From: Patescibacteria group bacterium
GTDB lineage: Bacteria; Patescibacteriota; Minisyncoccia; Minisyncoccales; CG1-02-41-26
Direction of reading: 5' to 3'
Assembly: GCA_020148085.1 (NCBI GenBank)
Contig: JAHCRD010000034.1
Location: forward strand, 1-5,665
DNA length: 5,665 bases
A program made the translations under genes and the position numbers. The notes below the pieces were generated by a model. It saw only the letters and a program-made list of their open reading frames with translations, searched no databases and was not told the DNA's origin. Each line of letters begins with the position of its first letter. The first letter of the stretch is position 1. Shown one piece after another: positions 1-5,172 of this stretch.

Positions 1-495
1 ATCGCTCCTTACAGATTAGCCAGAATATTTAGTTTTTTTCATCCCGAAGCAGACCCCTTAGGAATCAGCTATCAGCTGAAACAGGCCTTGATTGCTATTG
101 GCTCAGGAAAAATATTTGGCATTGAGAAGGGATTTGGGTTGGGGGTGAGCCGGCAAAAATTTGGCTTCTTACCCCATTCAATGTCAGACTCAATTTTTGC
201 TATAATAGGAGAAGAGATGGGTTTTATTGGCTGTACAATCCTTATCGTCTTTTTCTTAGTTCTTGCTTGGCGAGGTTTGAGAATAGCCTACACTTCCGAA
301 AAAAGTTTTTTCCAACTTTTAGCATTAGGGATTACAGTTTGGATAATGTTACAAACTTTCTTCAACATCGGAGGAATGATTGGGATTTTGCCTTTAGCTG
401 GAATCCCTCTACCATTTTTCAGCTATGGAGGTTCACATCTAATCGCTGAAATGATTGGGGTTGGCATACTTTTAAATATTTCAAAAAAACTATGA
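1..495 (+). CDS. ftsW: FtsW, septal peptidoglycan glycosyltransferase (SEDS family), C-terminal part
   Basis: Partial gene: the reading frame is open from base 1, so the start lies upstream and only the last 164 residues are seen. SEDS proteins are multi-pass membrane enzymes that polymerise lipid II; FtsW does this at the division septum with a partner class B PBP. Visible family signatures are YQLKQALIAIGSG, then GLGVSRQKFGFLP, then SIFAIIGEEMGFIG leading into a membrane span, and near the end GILPLAGIPLPFFSYGGS followed by a last hydrophobic helix. The SRQK motif favours FtsW over RodA, and so does the gene next door (murG). The usual LPE after the large loop reads LPH here. A TTG at 88 could be mistaken for a start, but homology clearly continues upstream (APYRLARIF, HPEADPLG). 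The TGA stop overlaps the murG ATG (ATGA), which suggests translational coupling. Confidence 0.94.
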   Translation: MAPYRLARIFSFFHPEADPLGISYQLKQALIAIGSGKIFGIEKGFGLGVSRQKFGFLPHSMSDSIFAIIGEEMGFIGCTILIVFFLVLAWRGLRIAYTSEKSFFQLLALGITVWIMLQTFFNIGGMIGILPLAGIPLPFFSYGGSHLIAEMIGVGILLNISKKL

Positions 496-1601
496 AAATT
501 GTTTTCACCGGTGGTGGAACAGCAGGCCACATATTTCCAATTGTGGCTATCACCAGAGAAATAAGAAAAATCTATTCCGGAGCTGGGCTCAGGTTGTTTT
601 ACCTTGGTCCAAAAGATGAATACAGTTTAACTTTACTATCTGAGCAAGGAGTATTAGTTAAAAAAATATTGGCTGGTAAACTGAGGAGATATTTTTCTTT
701 TAAAAATTTTTTAGATATTCTTAAAATTCCTATTGGAATCTTGCAGGCTTCCTTTTGGCTTTTCTTTTTAGCTCCAGATCTTGTTTTCAGCAAAGGGGGG
801 TATGGCTCTTTACCTGTAGTGTTAGTAGCACGAATCTTGCATATCCCCATTTTTTTACACGAATCAGACATTAGTCCGGGGGTTGCTTCAAGAATAGAAA
901 GTAAATATTCTTTAGAAATTTTCACTTCTTTTGAGAAGACCGAATTCTTCCCAAAAGAGAAAATAATTTGTGTTGGAAATCCTATTCGAAAAGAAATCTT
1001 GAAAGGTTCGGAGAAGGAAGCCAAAAAGATTTTTAATTTACAGGAAGTAAAACCCATAATTTTGATTTTAGGAGGGTCTCAAGGAGCAAAGAATATAAAT
1101 GAAATAGTTCTTGAAATTCTGCCAGAACTGGTCACCAATTTTGAAGTAATCCATCAAACAGGAATGAGAAACCTCAACCAAGTGAAAGCCGAAGCAGAAG
1201 TTATGATAACAGAGGAAAGTTTAAGAAAATATTATCATCCTTTTGCTTTCTTAAATGAAAATTATTTAAAAAATGCTCTTTTTTGCTGCGATTTGGTAGT
1301 TTCAAGAGCAGGAGCTGGAAGCATTTTCGAGATTGCAGCTTGGGCAAAACCAAGTATTTTAATTCCTTTACCAAGTGCAGCTCAAAACCATCAGTTAAAA
1401 AATGCTTATGCCTATTCTCGAATGGGAGCAACTGAGGTTATGGAAGAGAAAAATTTAAAACCCCATTTCTTTTTAGAGAGATTGAAGCATTTGTTTTCTC
1501 GACCCGACCTACTTGAGAAAATGTCAGAAAGAGCCCAGAACTTCGCTCGCCCCAAAGCGGCCCGCATAATTGCCTCATATATTCTTGAATATCTCGCCTA
1601 A
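492..1601 (+). CDS. murG: MurG, lipid II-forming N-acetylglucosaminyltransferase
   Basis: MurG transfers GlcNAc from UDP-GlcNAc to lipid I at the inner face of the membrane, giving lipid II. The 369-residue length is normal for this GT-B (GT28) family. The N-terminal acceptor domain has the glycine-rich loop GGGTAGHIFP at residues 7-16, with the conserved His at 13, then KGGYGSLP and HESDISPG at 123-130. Most bacteria have HEQN at that last site; HESD is, from memory, common in CPR MurG. The C-terminal donor domain has GNPIR, GGSQGA at 194-199, HQTG, SRAGAGSIFE at 271-280 (E280 aligns with the Glu that holds the UDP ribose) and the QNHQ segment at 298-301. The start overlaps the ftsW stop by 4 nt and no Shine-Dalgarno is seen, so initiation probably depends on coupling. 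In classic dcw clusters murC usually follows; here gltX does. Confidence 0.97.
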   Translation: MKIVFTGGGTAGHIFPIVAITREIRKIYSGAGLRLFYLGPKDEYSLTLLSEQGVLVKKILAGKLRRYFSFKNFLDILKIPIGILQASFWLFFLAPDLVFSKGGYGSLPVVLVARILHIPIFLHESDISPGVASRIESKYSLEIFTSFEKTEFFPKEKIICVGNPIRKEILKGSEKEAKKIFNLQEVKPIILILGGSQGAKNINEIVLEILPELVTNFEVIHQTGMRNLNQVKAEAEVMITEESLRKYYHPFAFLNENYLKNALFCCDLVVSRAGAGSIFEIAAWAKPSILIPLPSAAQNHQLKNAYAYSRMGATEVMEEKNLKPHFFLERLKHLFSRPDLLEKMSERAQNFARPKAARIIASYILEYLA

Positions 1602-1622
1602 CGAGCATACTTAGTTAATAAA

Positions 1623-3158
1623 ATGATTGATGATTTAAAATTAATAAGGCCTGGAGAAATTAGAGTGAGGATAGCTCCCGCCCCAACTGGACCTCCTCAT
1701 ATTGGTCTGGCCAGGACCGCTCTTTTTAATCATCTCTTTGCCAAAAAATATCAGGGTAAGTTCATTTTAAGAATTGAAGATACAGATATTGCTAGGTCAA
1801 AGAAAGAGTGGGAGGAAGACATTATTGAGGGATTAAAATGGTTAGGGATAGAATGGCAGGAAGGTCATTATCGACAATCAGATCGAGGAGAGATTTACAA
1901 AAAATATATTAAAAAACTTTTAGATGAGGGGAAGATATATTATTGTTTTTGTTCCAAGGAAGAATTAGAAGCTCATCGAAATTATCTGATGAGTATTGGC
2001 CAGCCTCCTCGCTATTCTGAGAAATGCCGAAATCTCTCTACTGCAGAGATTAAAAAGAATTTACAAGCCAAAAAGCCCTTTGTTTTGAGATTTAAAACTC
2101 CTAGCAAAAAAGTTGGCTTCCGAGACCTTTTACGAGGGGAAATAGAGGTTGAAACAGATACCTTTGGAGATATGGCAGTGGCTAAAGATTTAACTACTCC
2201 TTTGTATAATTTAGCTTGTGTCATTGACGATTTTGAAATGAAAATAACTCATGTTATCCGGGGAGAAGAACATATTCCAAACACTCCAAAACAAATTTTG
2301 ATAGCTGAAGCTTTAGGAATATCTTTGCCAAAATATCTCCATTTGCCTTTGATTTTAGGACCTGATAGAGCTAAATTAAGCAAAAGACACGAAGCTAAAC
2401 CAGTTTTGGAATATAAAGAAGAAGGATATTTACCTGAAGCGGTCGTGAATGTTCTGGCTCTCTTGGGCTGGAACCCGGGAACTTCTCGAGAAATTTTCTC
2501 GATGAACTCCCTCGTGCAAGAATTCTCAGTTGAGGGAATACAAAAGGGAGGAGCAGTATTTAATCCCCAGAAATTGGATTGGATAAACGGATTTTATATC
2601 AGGCAAAAACCAATTCCTCGGTTAACTGAACTTTGCTTGCCCTATCTAATTGGAGCTGACCTTTTGCAACCTTTATTTGAAACTGAGCAATATCCGCCAG
2701 CTTACGGAGCAAGCATAATCACTCAAAAATATAAAATAATAGAAACCGGAGAGGAAATAACTTTTGACAAGTTACAAAAAATTGTAGGATTGTATCAGGA
2801 AAGATTGAAAAAACTTGCTGAAATTCCGGAATTGACTGATTTCTTTTTCAAAAAGGATTTGGATTATCCCAAAGAACTTTTAAGATGGGGGGATATGGAA
2901 GAGAAAGAAATTAAAGATGCTCTTGACAGATTGAAGAAAATATTGGCTCGCATCAAGGAAAATAATTGGACAAAGGATAACTTGGAAAAAATTTTATTGC
3001 CAGAGGCAGAAAAAATAGGCGATAGGGGATACCTTTTGTGGCCTTTACGGGTGGCACTGACAGGCAAAGAGGCCTCAGCTGGACCCTTTGAAATCGCTGA
3101 AATCTTAGGAAAAGAGAAAAGCTTATCTAGAATAAAAGAAGCGAGGAAGAAACTGTAA
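1623..3158 (+). CDS. gltX: Glutamyl-tRNA synthetase (class I)
   Basis: GluRS charges tRNA(Glu) with glutamate in the cytoplasm. In bacteria lacking GlnRS it often also mischarges tRNA(Gln) for GatCAB amidation; whether that holds here cannot be read from this window. The Rossmann fold opens with APAPTGPPHIGLARTALFN, with HIGL at 26-29. The KMSKR-type loop is KLSKR at 251-255, followed by HEA where HGA is usual (Glu257). Other family landmarks are LRIEDTD, VIDDFEMKITHVIRGEEHIPNTPKQ, and GYLPEAVVNVLALLGW. The zinc-type insertion gives C108-x-C110-x24-C135-x-N137, matching the E. coli spacing but with Asn in place of the fourth ligand, His. The C-terminal anticodon-binding part ends with GPFEIAEILGKE. 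The 511 residues are slightly long for the family. It lies 21 nt after murG with no clear ribosome-binding site and is probably co-transcribed with it. Confidence 0.97.
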   Translation: MIDDLKLIRPGEIRVRIAPAPTGPPHIGLARTALFNHLFAKKYQGKFILRIEDTDIARSKKEWEEDIIEGLKWLGIEWQEGHYRQSDRGEIYKKYIKKLLDEGKIYYCFCSKEELEAHRNYLMSIGQPPRYSEKCRNLSTAEIKKNLQAKKPFVLRFKTPSKKVGFRDLLRGEIEVETDTFGDMAVAKDLTTPLYNLACVIDDFEMKITHVIRGEEHIPNTPKQILIAEALGISLPKYLHLPLILGPDRAKLSKRHEAKPVLEYKEEGYLPEAVVNVLALLGWNPGTSREIFSMNSLVQEFSVEGIQKGGAVFNPQKLDWINGFYIRQKPIPRLTELCLPYLIGADLLQPLFETEQYPPAYGASIITQKYKIIETGEEITFDKLQKIVGLYQERLKKLAEIPELTDFFFKKDLDYPKELLRWGDMEEKEIKDALDRLKKILARIKENNWTKDNLEKILLPEAEKIGDRGYLLWPLRVALTGKEASAGPFEIAEILGKEKSLSRIKEARKKL

Positions 3159-3160
3159 GC

Positions 3161-3195
3161 ATGAAACATGAAACTTAAAACCTGAAACTTAAAAT
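3161..3195 (+). repeat. Heptanucleotide array, five degenerate units
   Basis: Five consecutive 7-bp units fill most of the 49-nt gap between gltX and the next gene: ATGAAAC, ATGAAAC, TTAAAAC, CTGAAAC, TTAAAAT. The first two are identical and the others differ at one to four positions. The array begins two bases after the gltX stop codon and ends 12 nt before the next start. I see no hairpin. A 7-bp period rules out a coding repeat that keeps frame. The function is unknown; it may be a dispersed intergenic repeat. A second 7-bp array lies at 4839-4870. Confidence 0.7.
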
Positions 3196-3207
3196 AAATA
3201 AAAACTT

Positions 3208-3567
3208 ATGAGTAAATGCTTATTTTTAATAATCATCTTCCTGATTTGTTTTGGATTTTACAGCTCGGTTGTTGCTCAAACCCCCTTTCAAGAAATTCCT
3301 CTTGGTGAAGAAGAGAAAACAATGATTGGAGAGGGGATTGAAATTTTGAAAAAGACCTTAAAAGAGGTCTTGGCAATCTGGAAACAAGTTCACCAACAAA
3401 TAACGAAATATTGGAAAGAGAATATTCTGCCAAAGATTCAAGCCTGGTATGAAAGAAAAAAACCAGAAATCAAAGAACAATTCGAAAAAGAGAAAGAAGA
3501 ATTAACAAAAGAAATAAAACAAACTTTCTCCAATTTCTGGCAATGGCTCAAAGACCTGATTAAATAA
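3208..3567 (+). CDS. Small secreted alpha-helical protein of unknown function with 11-residue Trp periodicity
   Basis: Not recognised as a named family. The 119-residue product starts with a Sec-type signal peptide: a short basic N-terminus (MSK), a hydrophobic core at residues 4-18, and a likely signal peptidase I site after VVA at 21-23. The mature part is predicted to be almost all amphipathic helix, rich in Lys, Glu and Gln. Trp occurs at 58, 69, 80 and 113, all in one register of 11 residues, and Pro at 75 and 86 is also 11 apart. Units 58-68, 69-79 and 80-90 can be aligned. Such 11-mers are typical of hendecad coiled coils and of apolipoprotein-like surface helices, so membrane or envelope association is an inference. 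The gene lies 49 nt after gltX with no Shine-Dalgarno and could belong to the ftsW-murG-gltX transcript. Coding is supported by the coherent signal peptide and the clean helical pattern. Confidence 0.75.
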   Translation: MSKCLFLIIIFLICFGFYSSVVAQTPFQEIPLGEEEKTMIGEGIEILKKTLKEVLAIWKQVHQQITKYWKENILPKIQAWYERKKPEIKEQFEKEKEELTKEIKQTFSNFWQWLKDLIK

Positions 3568-3597
3568 AGGTGATGAGTGGCATCCACGAGAGGGGAC

Positions 3598-3627
3598 TTG
3601 ACAAAGGGCCCTGTATATTAATATAAT
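3598..3627 (+). promoter_or_regulatory. Near-perfect sigma70-type promoter for the tyrosine recombinase gene
   Basis: A perfect -35 box, TTGACA at 3598-3603, and a perfect -10 box, TATAAT at 3622-3627, are separated by 18 bp. Transcription would start near 3634, giving a leader of about 30 nt before the ATG at 3664. The spacer is filled by two perfect palindromes, AGGGCCCT (3605-3612) and TATATTAATATA (3614-3625), the second overlapping the -10 box. Either could be an operator. A second exact TATAAT at 3637-3642 has no good -35 at the right distance. Confidence 0.72.
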
Positions 3628-3630
3628 GGA

Positions 3631-3658
3631 AGTGAGTATAATAACCCTTCCACTTAAT
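3631..3658 (+). other. Weak dif-like (Xer recombination) candidate site
   Basis: The 28 bp can be laid out as an 11-bp arm AGTGAGTATAA, a 6-bp centre TAACCC and an 11-bp arm TTCCACTTAAT. By hand, the left arm matches the E. coli dif XerC arm (GGTGCGCATAA) at 8 of 11 positions, and the right arm matches the XerD arm (TTATGTTAAAT) at 7 of 11. The two arms match each other as inverted repeats at 7 of 11. It lies 5 bp upstream of a Xer-type gene. The AT-rich background makes chance matches likely, so this is only a candidate. Confidence 0.2.
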
Positions 3659-3663
3659 GATAT

Positions 3664-4641
3664 ATGGCAGCAACCAGCAGATCTACAAAAAACAAAGATA
3701 ATAATATAGCACTACCCTATTTAGATGATTTTCTCTTGAGCCTACAATCAAATAATTACTCTCAAGAGACAATTTATAATTATGAGAGAGATTTAGAAGT
3801 GCTTCGAAATTTTTTGGAAGAGATAAATACTGATTTCAATAAGGTAGATAAAAAAACTATTTTAAATTATAAAGCTTATTTAACCTCTCAAGACCGGAAA
3901 ACACCAATTCTTGAGACGGGAAAGAAAAAACTTGGCAGTTTCTCTATAAATCGAATGTTATCTTCTCTTCGTTCATATCTAAAATTTTTAATAGATATGG
4001 ATTACAAAACTCCAATTTCCCCAGATATGGTGAAGCTAGTAAAAACCGCGAGGAAAAATCCTCGGGTTTCTGAATTCGAAGAAATAGTAAAGATAATTGA
4101 ATCTCCTATGCAATTTGAAAAAAAAGATAAGATTGCTTTAAGAAATAGAGCAATATTTGAGATGTTATTTTCTACTGGAATGAGAATTTCTGAGTTAATA
4201 ACTTTAAAAAAAGACCAGATTGATAAGACTGGTCGAATTTTTATCAGGGGTAAGGGAAAAAAAGAGAGATTTGCCTATTTAACTCCCAGGGCTAAAAGAC
4301 ATTTAAAAAATTATTTTGAGGTACGTGGAGAAACGGATTCTCCCTATGTTTTTGTGCCTTACCGAGGAAAAAATGTTCATATTAAAGATAAAAAAATTTC
4401 CCCTACTTATTTACAGAGGAAAATTAAAAAATATCGAGAATTACTAGGAATTAATCTCCCTATCTCTTGCCATTCGATCCGCCATGCTTTCGCCACCTAT
4501 TTAGCAGAAAGTGGCGCCAATCCAGCAGCGATTCAGATATTGTTGGGCCACGAATCTTTAGATACCACTACTCGTTATGTCCACGCTTCTGATCGTTATG
4601 CAGAAAGAATACATCGCAAATATCACCCTTTAAAAGAATAA
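3664..4641 (+). CDS. xerC: Tyrosine recombinase, XerC/XerD/XerA type
   Basis: A 325-residue site-specific recombinase of the tyrosine (phage integrase) family. Xer proteins resolve chromosome dimers at dif. An N-terminal SAM-like core-binding domain spans about residues 17-110 (PYLDDFLLSLQSNNYSQETI onward). The catalytic domain follows at about 130-315, and all expected active-site residues are visible: R174 (STGMRISEL), K197 (RGKGKKERF), H270 and R273 (HSIRH), H296 (LLGHESL) and the nucleophile Y305 (TTRYVH). Length and motif spacing fit chromosomal Xer rather than a larger phage integrase, and no att repeats or phage genes are nearby. The xerC symbol is a family-level label; a lone XerA-like enzyme is equally possible. 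It has its own strong promoter upstream and no obvious Shine-Dalgarno. The ATG gives an 18-residue polar leader before the domain, and no better start is seen. Confidence 0.92.
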   Translation: MAATSRSTKNKDNNIALPYLDDFLLSLQSNNYSQETIYNYERDLEVLRNFLEEINTDFNKVDKKTILNYKAYLTSQDRKTPILETGKKKLGSFSINRMLSSLRSYLKFLIDMDYKTPISPDMVKLVKTARKNPRVSEFEEIVKIIESPMQFEKKDKIALRNRAIFEMLFSTGMRISELITLKKDQIDKTGRIFIRGKGKKERFAYLTPRAKRHLKNYFEVRGETDSPYVFVPYRGKNVHIKDKKISPTYLQRKIKKYRELLGINLPISCHSIRHAFATYLAESGANPAAIQILLGHESLDTTTRYVHASDRYAERIHRKYHPLKE

Positions 4642-4643
4642 CT

Positions 4644-4802
4644 CTACTCCCCTACATCCTCAATTTCTAAAGGGGGTTTTTGGAGGTAAAATTGAGTTAA
4701 CATTCCCGTCCCAAATGAAAGTAAACACAAAAGAAAGATTATTAAAAATAACAAAATATCGTTTAAATGGCTCTTGAAAAAGTTTTTAAGGCGTGGTAAC
4801 AT
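4644..4802 (-). CDS. Possible single-span membrane microprotein, unknown function
   Basis: A leftward 52-codon frame in the gap between the recombinase gene and rpmA. The product has a basic N-terminus (MLPRLKNFFKSHLN), one strongly hydrophobic helix at about residues 15-37 (ILLFLIIFLLCLLSFGTGML) and a short acidic tail ending KPPLEIEDVGE. The LSFGxG-plus-P-I/L-E pattern resembles, from memory, the N-terminus of small CPR membrane proteins that usually carry a further C-terminal domain. If so, this copy is short or truncated. The frame opens further upstream to an ATG at 4847 (67 codons), but those extra codons run into the heptanucleotide array, so the inner ATG at 4802 is preferred. There is no Shine-Dalgarno at either start. 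It lies tail-to-tail with the recombinase gene (2 nt between stops) and is divergent from rpmA. It could be a chance frame in AT-rich DNA. Confidence 0.42.
   Translation of the reverse strand: MLPRLKNFFKSHLNDILLFLIIFLLCLLSFGTGMLTQFYLQKPPLEIEDVGE
4774..4802 (+). promoter_or_regulatory. Candidate promoter for rpmA
   Basis: TTGAAA at 4774-4779, a 17-bp spacer and TAACAT at 4797-4802 preceded by TG one base upstream (4794-4795), so it looks like an extended -10 promoter. The -35 matches at 5 of 6 bases and the -10 at 4 of 6. A start near 4809 would give an rpmA leader of about 80 nt containing the heptanucleotide array. It overlaps the start of the possible leftward microprotein gene. Such matches are common in AT-rich DNA. 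Confidence 0.3.
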
Positions 4803-4818
4803 AAAAAAATATAAAATA

Positions 4819-4870
4819 ATTTTGCAGTTTGCTCCGTCATTTTGCATTTTTCATTTTGAATTTTGCATTT
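4819..4870 (+). repeat. Heptanucleotide array in the rpmA leader (ATTTTGC type)
   Basis: The core is four contiguous 7-bp units at 4839-4866 (ATTTTGC, ATTTTTC, ATTTTGA, ATTTTGC) plus a partial ATTT at 4867-4870. Upstream there are two more units, ATTTTGC at 4819-4825 and AGTTTGC at 4826-4832, separated from the core by 6 nt (TCCGTC). The array is intergenic, between the possible leftward microprotein and rpmA, and ends 21 nt before the rpmA start. Similar heptamer runs, from memory, occur between genes in CPR and other uncultivated bacteria; the function is unknown. Confidence 0.75.
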
Positions 4871-4889
4871 GACTGAGCGAAGCGAAGGA
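4871..4889 (+). other. GC-richer tag GACTGAGCGAAGCGAAGGA directly before rpmA
   Basis: Directly after the heptamer array comes a GC-richer 19-mer with an internal direct repeat (GCGAA twice). It resembles the short CTGAGCGAAG-type elements dispersed in some bacterial genomes. Its end, GAAGGA, is the only Shine-Dalgarno-like string before any start in this window, but it is only about 2 nt from the GTG, closer than the usual 5-9 nt. It may be a repeat element rather than a true ribosome-binding site. Confidence 0.35.
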
Positions 4890-4891
4890 AC

Positions 4892-5164
4892 GTGGCAAAG
4901 ACAAAAGCAAAAGGGGCAACAAGATTGGGAAGGGATTCTGAAGCAAAAAGATTAGGGATTAAAATTTATGAGGGTCAAAAAGTGAGACCCGGAATGATTA
5001 TAGTGCGCCAACGTGGCACCAAGTTTTTGCCTGGGAAAAATGTTGGTCGTGGTAAGGATTACACTTTATTTGCTTTAAAACTTGGAATTGTCAAATTCAA
5101 AACAAAAAGAAAAAAGAAATTTAGTGGCTCTCAAAGAACTGCTAAAGTCGTTGAAGTGAAGTAA
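4892..5164 (+). CDS. rpmA: 50S ribosomal protein L27 (bL27)
   Basis: bL27 sits at the base of the central protuberance of the large subunit, and its N-terminal tail reaches the peptidyl-transferase centre. The 90-residue length is typical. Recognisable segments are [17 protein letters not shown] (residues 8-24), the highly conserved IIVRQRGTK (36-44), [14 protein letters not shown] (48-61) and a basic C-terminus. The GTG start gives MAKTKAKG, which lines up with the mature MAHKKAGG end of E. coli L27, so there is no Firmicutes-type N-terminal extension needing Prp cleavage. Two usually conserved His are changed: Leu46 in KFLPG (often KFHPG or KFHAG) and Tyr57 in GKDY (often GRDH or GKDH). The usual partner rplU (L21) is not next to it; the gene stands alone and converges on pyrG with 8 nt between stop codons. 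Confidence 0.96.
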   Translation: MAKTKAKGATRLGRDSEAKRLGIKIYEGQKVRPGMIIVRQRGTKFLPGKNVGRGKDYTLFALKLGIVKFKTKRKKKFSGSQRTAKVVEVK

Positions 5165-5172
5165 TTATTTTA

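Noticed and set aside
267..449. Open frame of 60 codons inside ftsW
   Set aside because: It is out of frame with the clearly homologous ftsW sequence and shows no domain or start signal.
493..495. UGA recoding to Gly as in Gracilibacteria/Absconditabacteria
   Set aside because: UGA here ends ftsW exactly where the family ends and overlaps murG; no in-frame UGA is needed in any other gene.
599..1057. 152-codon antisense frame across murG
   Set aside because: Shadow of the murG codons; the forward frame carries all the MurG motifs.
1201..1431. Antisense frame inside the murG donor domain
   Set aside because: Shadow frame with no recognisable protein features.
2012..3169. Two antisense frames across gltX (2012-2224 and 2864-3169)
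   Set aside because: The forward frame is an intact GluRS; the antisense products show no family motif.
3233..3433. Antisense frame across the secreted-protein gene
   Set aside because: The forward frame has a coherent signal peptide and helical repeat; the reverse product has neither.
3568..3663. tRNA or riboswitch between the secreted-protein gene and the recombinase gene
   Set aside because: No cloverleaf arms or T-loop motif, and no long stem-loop; the region is explained by a promoter.
3664..4641. Integrase of a mobile element
   Set aside because: No flanking direct repeats, tRNA target, excisionase or phage genes; housekeeping genes lie on both sides and the length fits chromosomal Xer.
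4648..4681. Possible terminator after the recombinase gene (TCCCCT, loop, AGGGGG, T-run)
   Set aside because: Six pairs including one T-G, with a 17-nt loop and only five T; too weak to call as a terminator.
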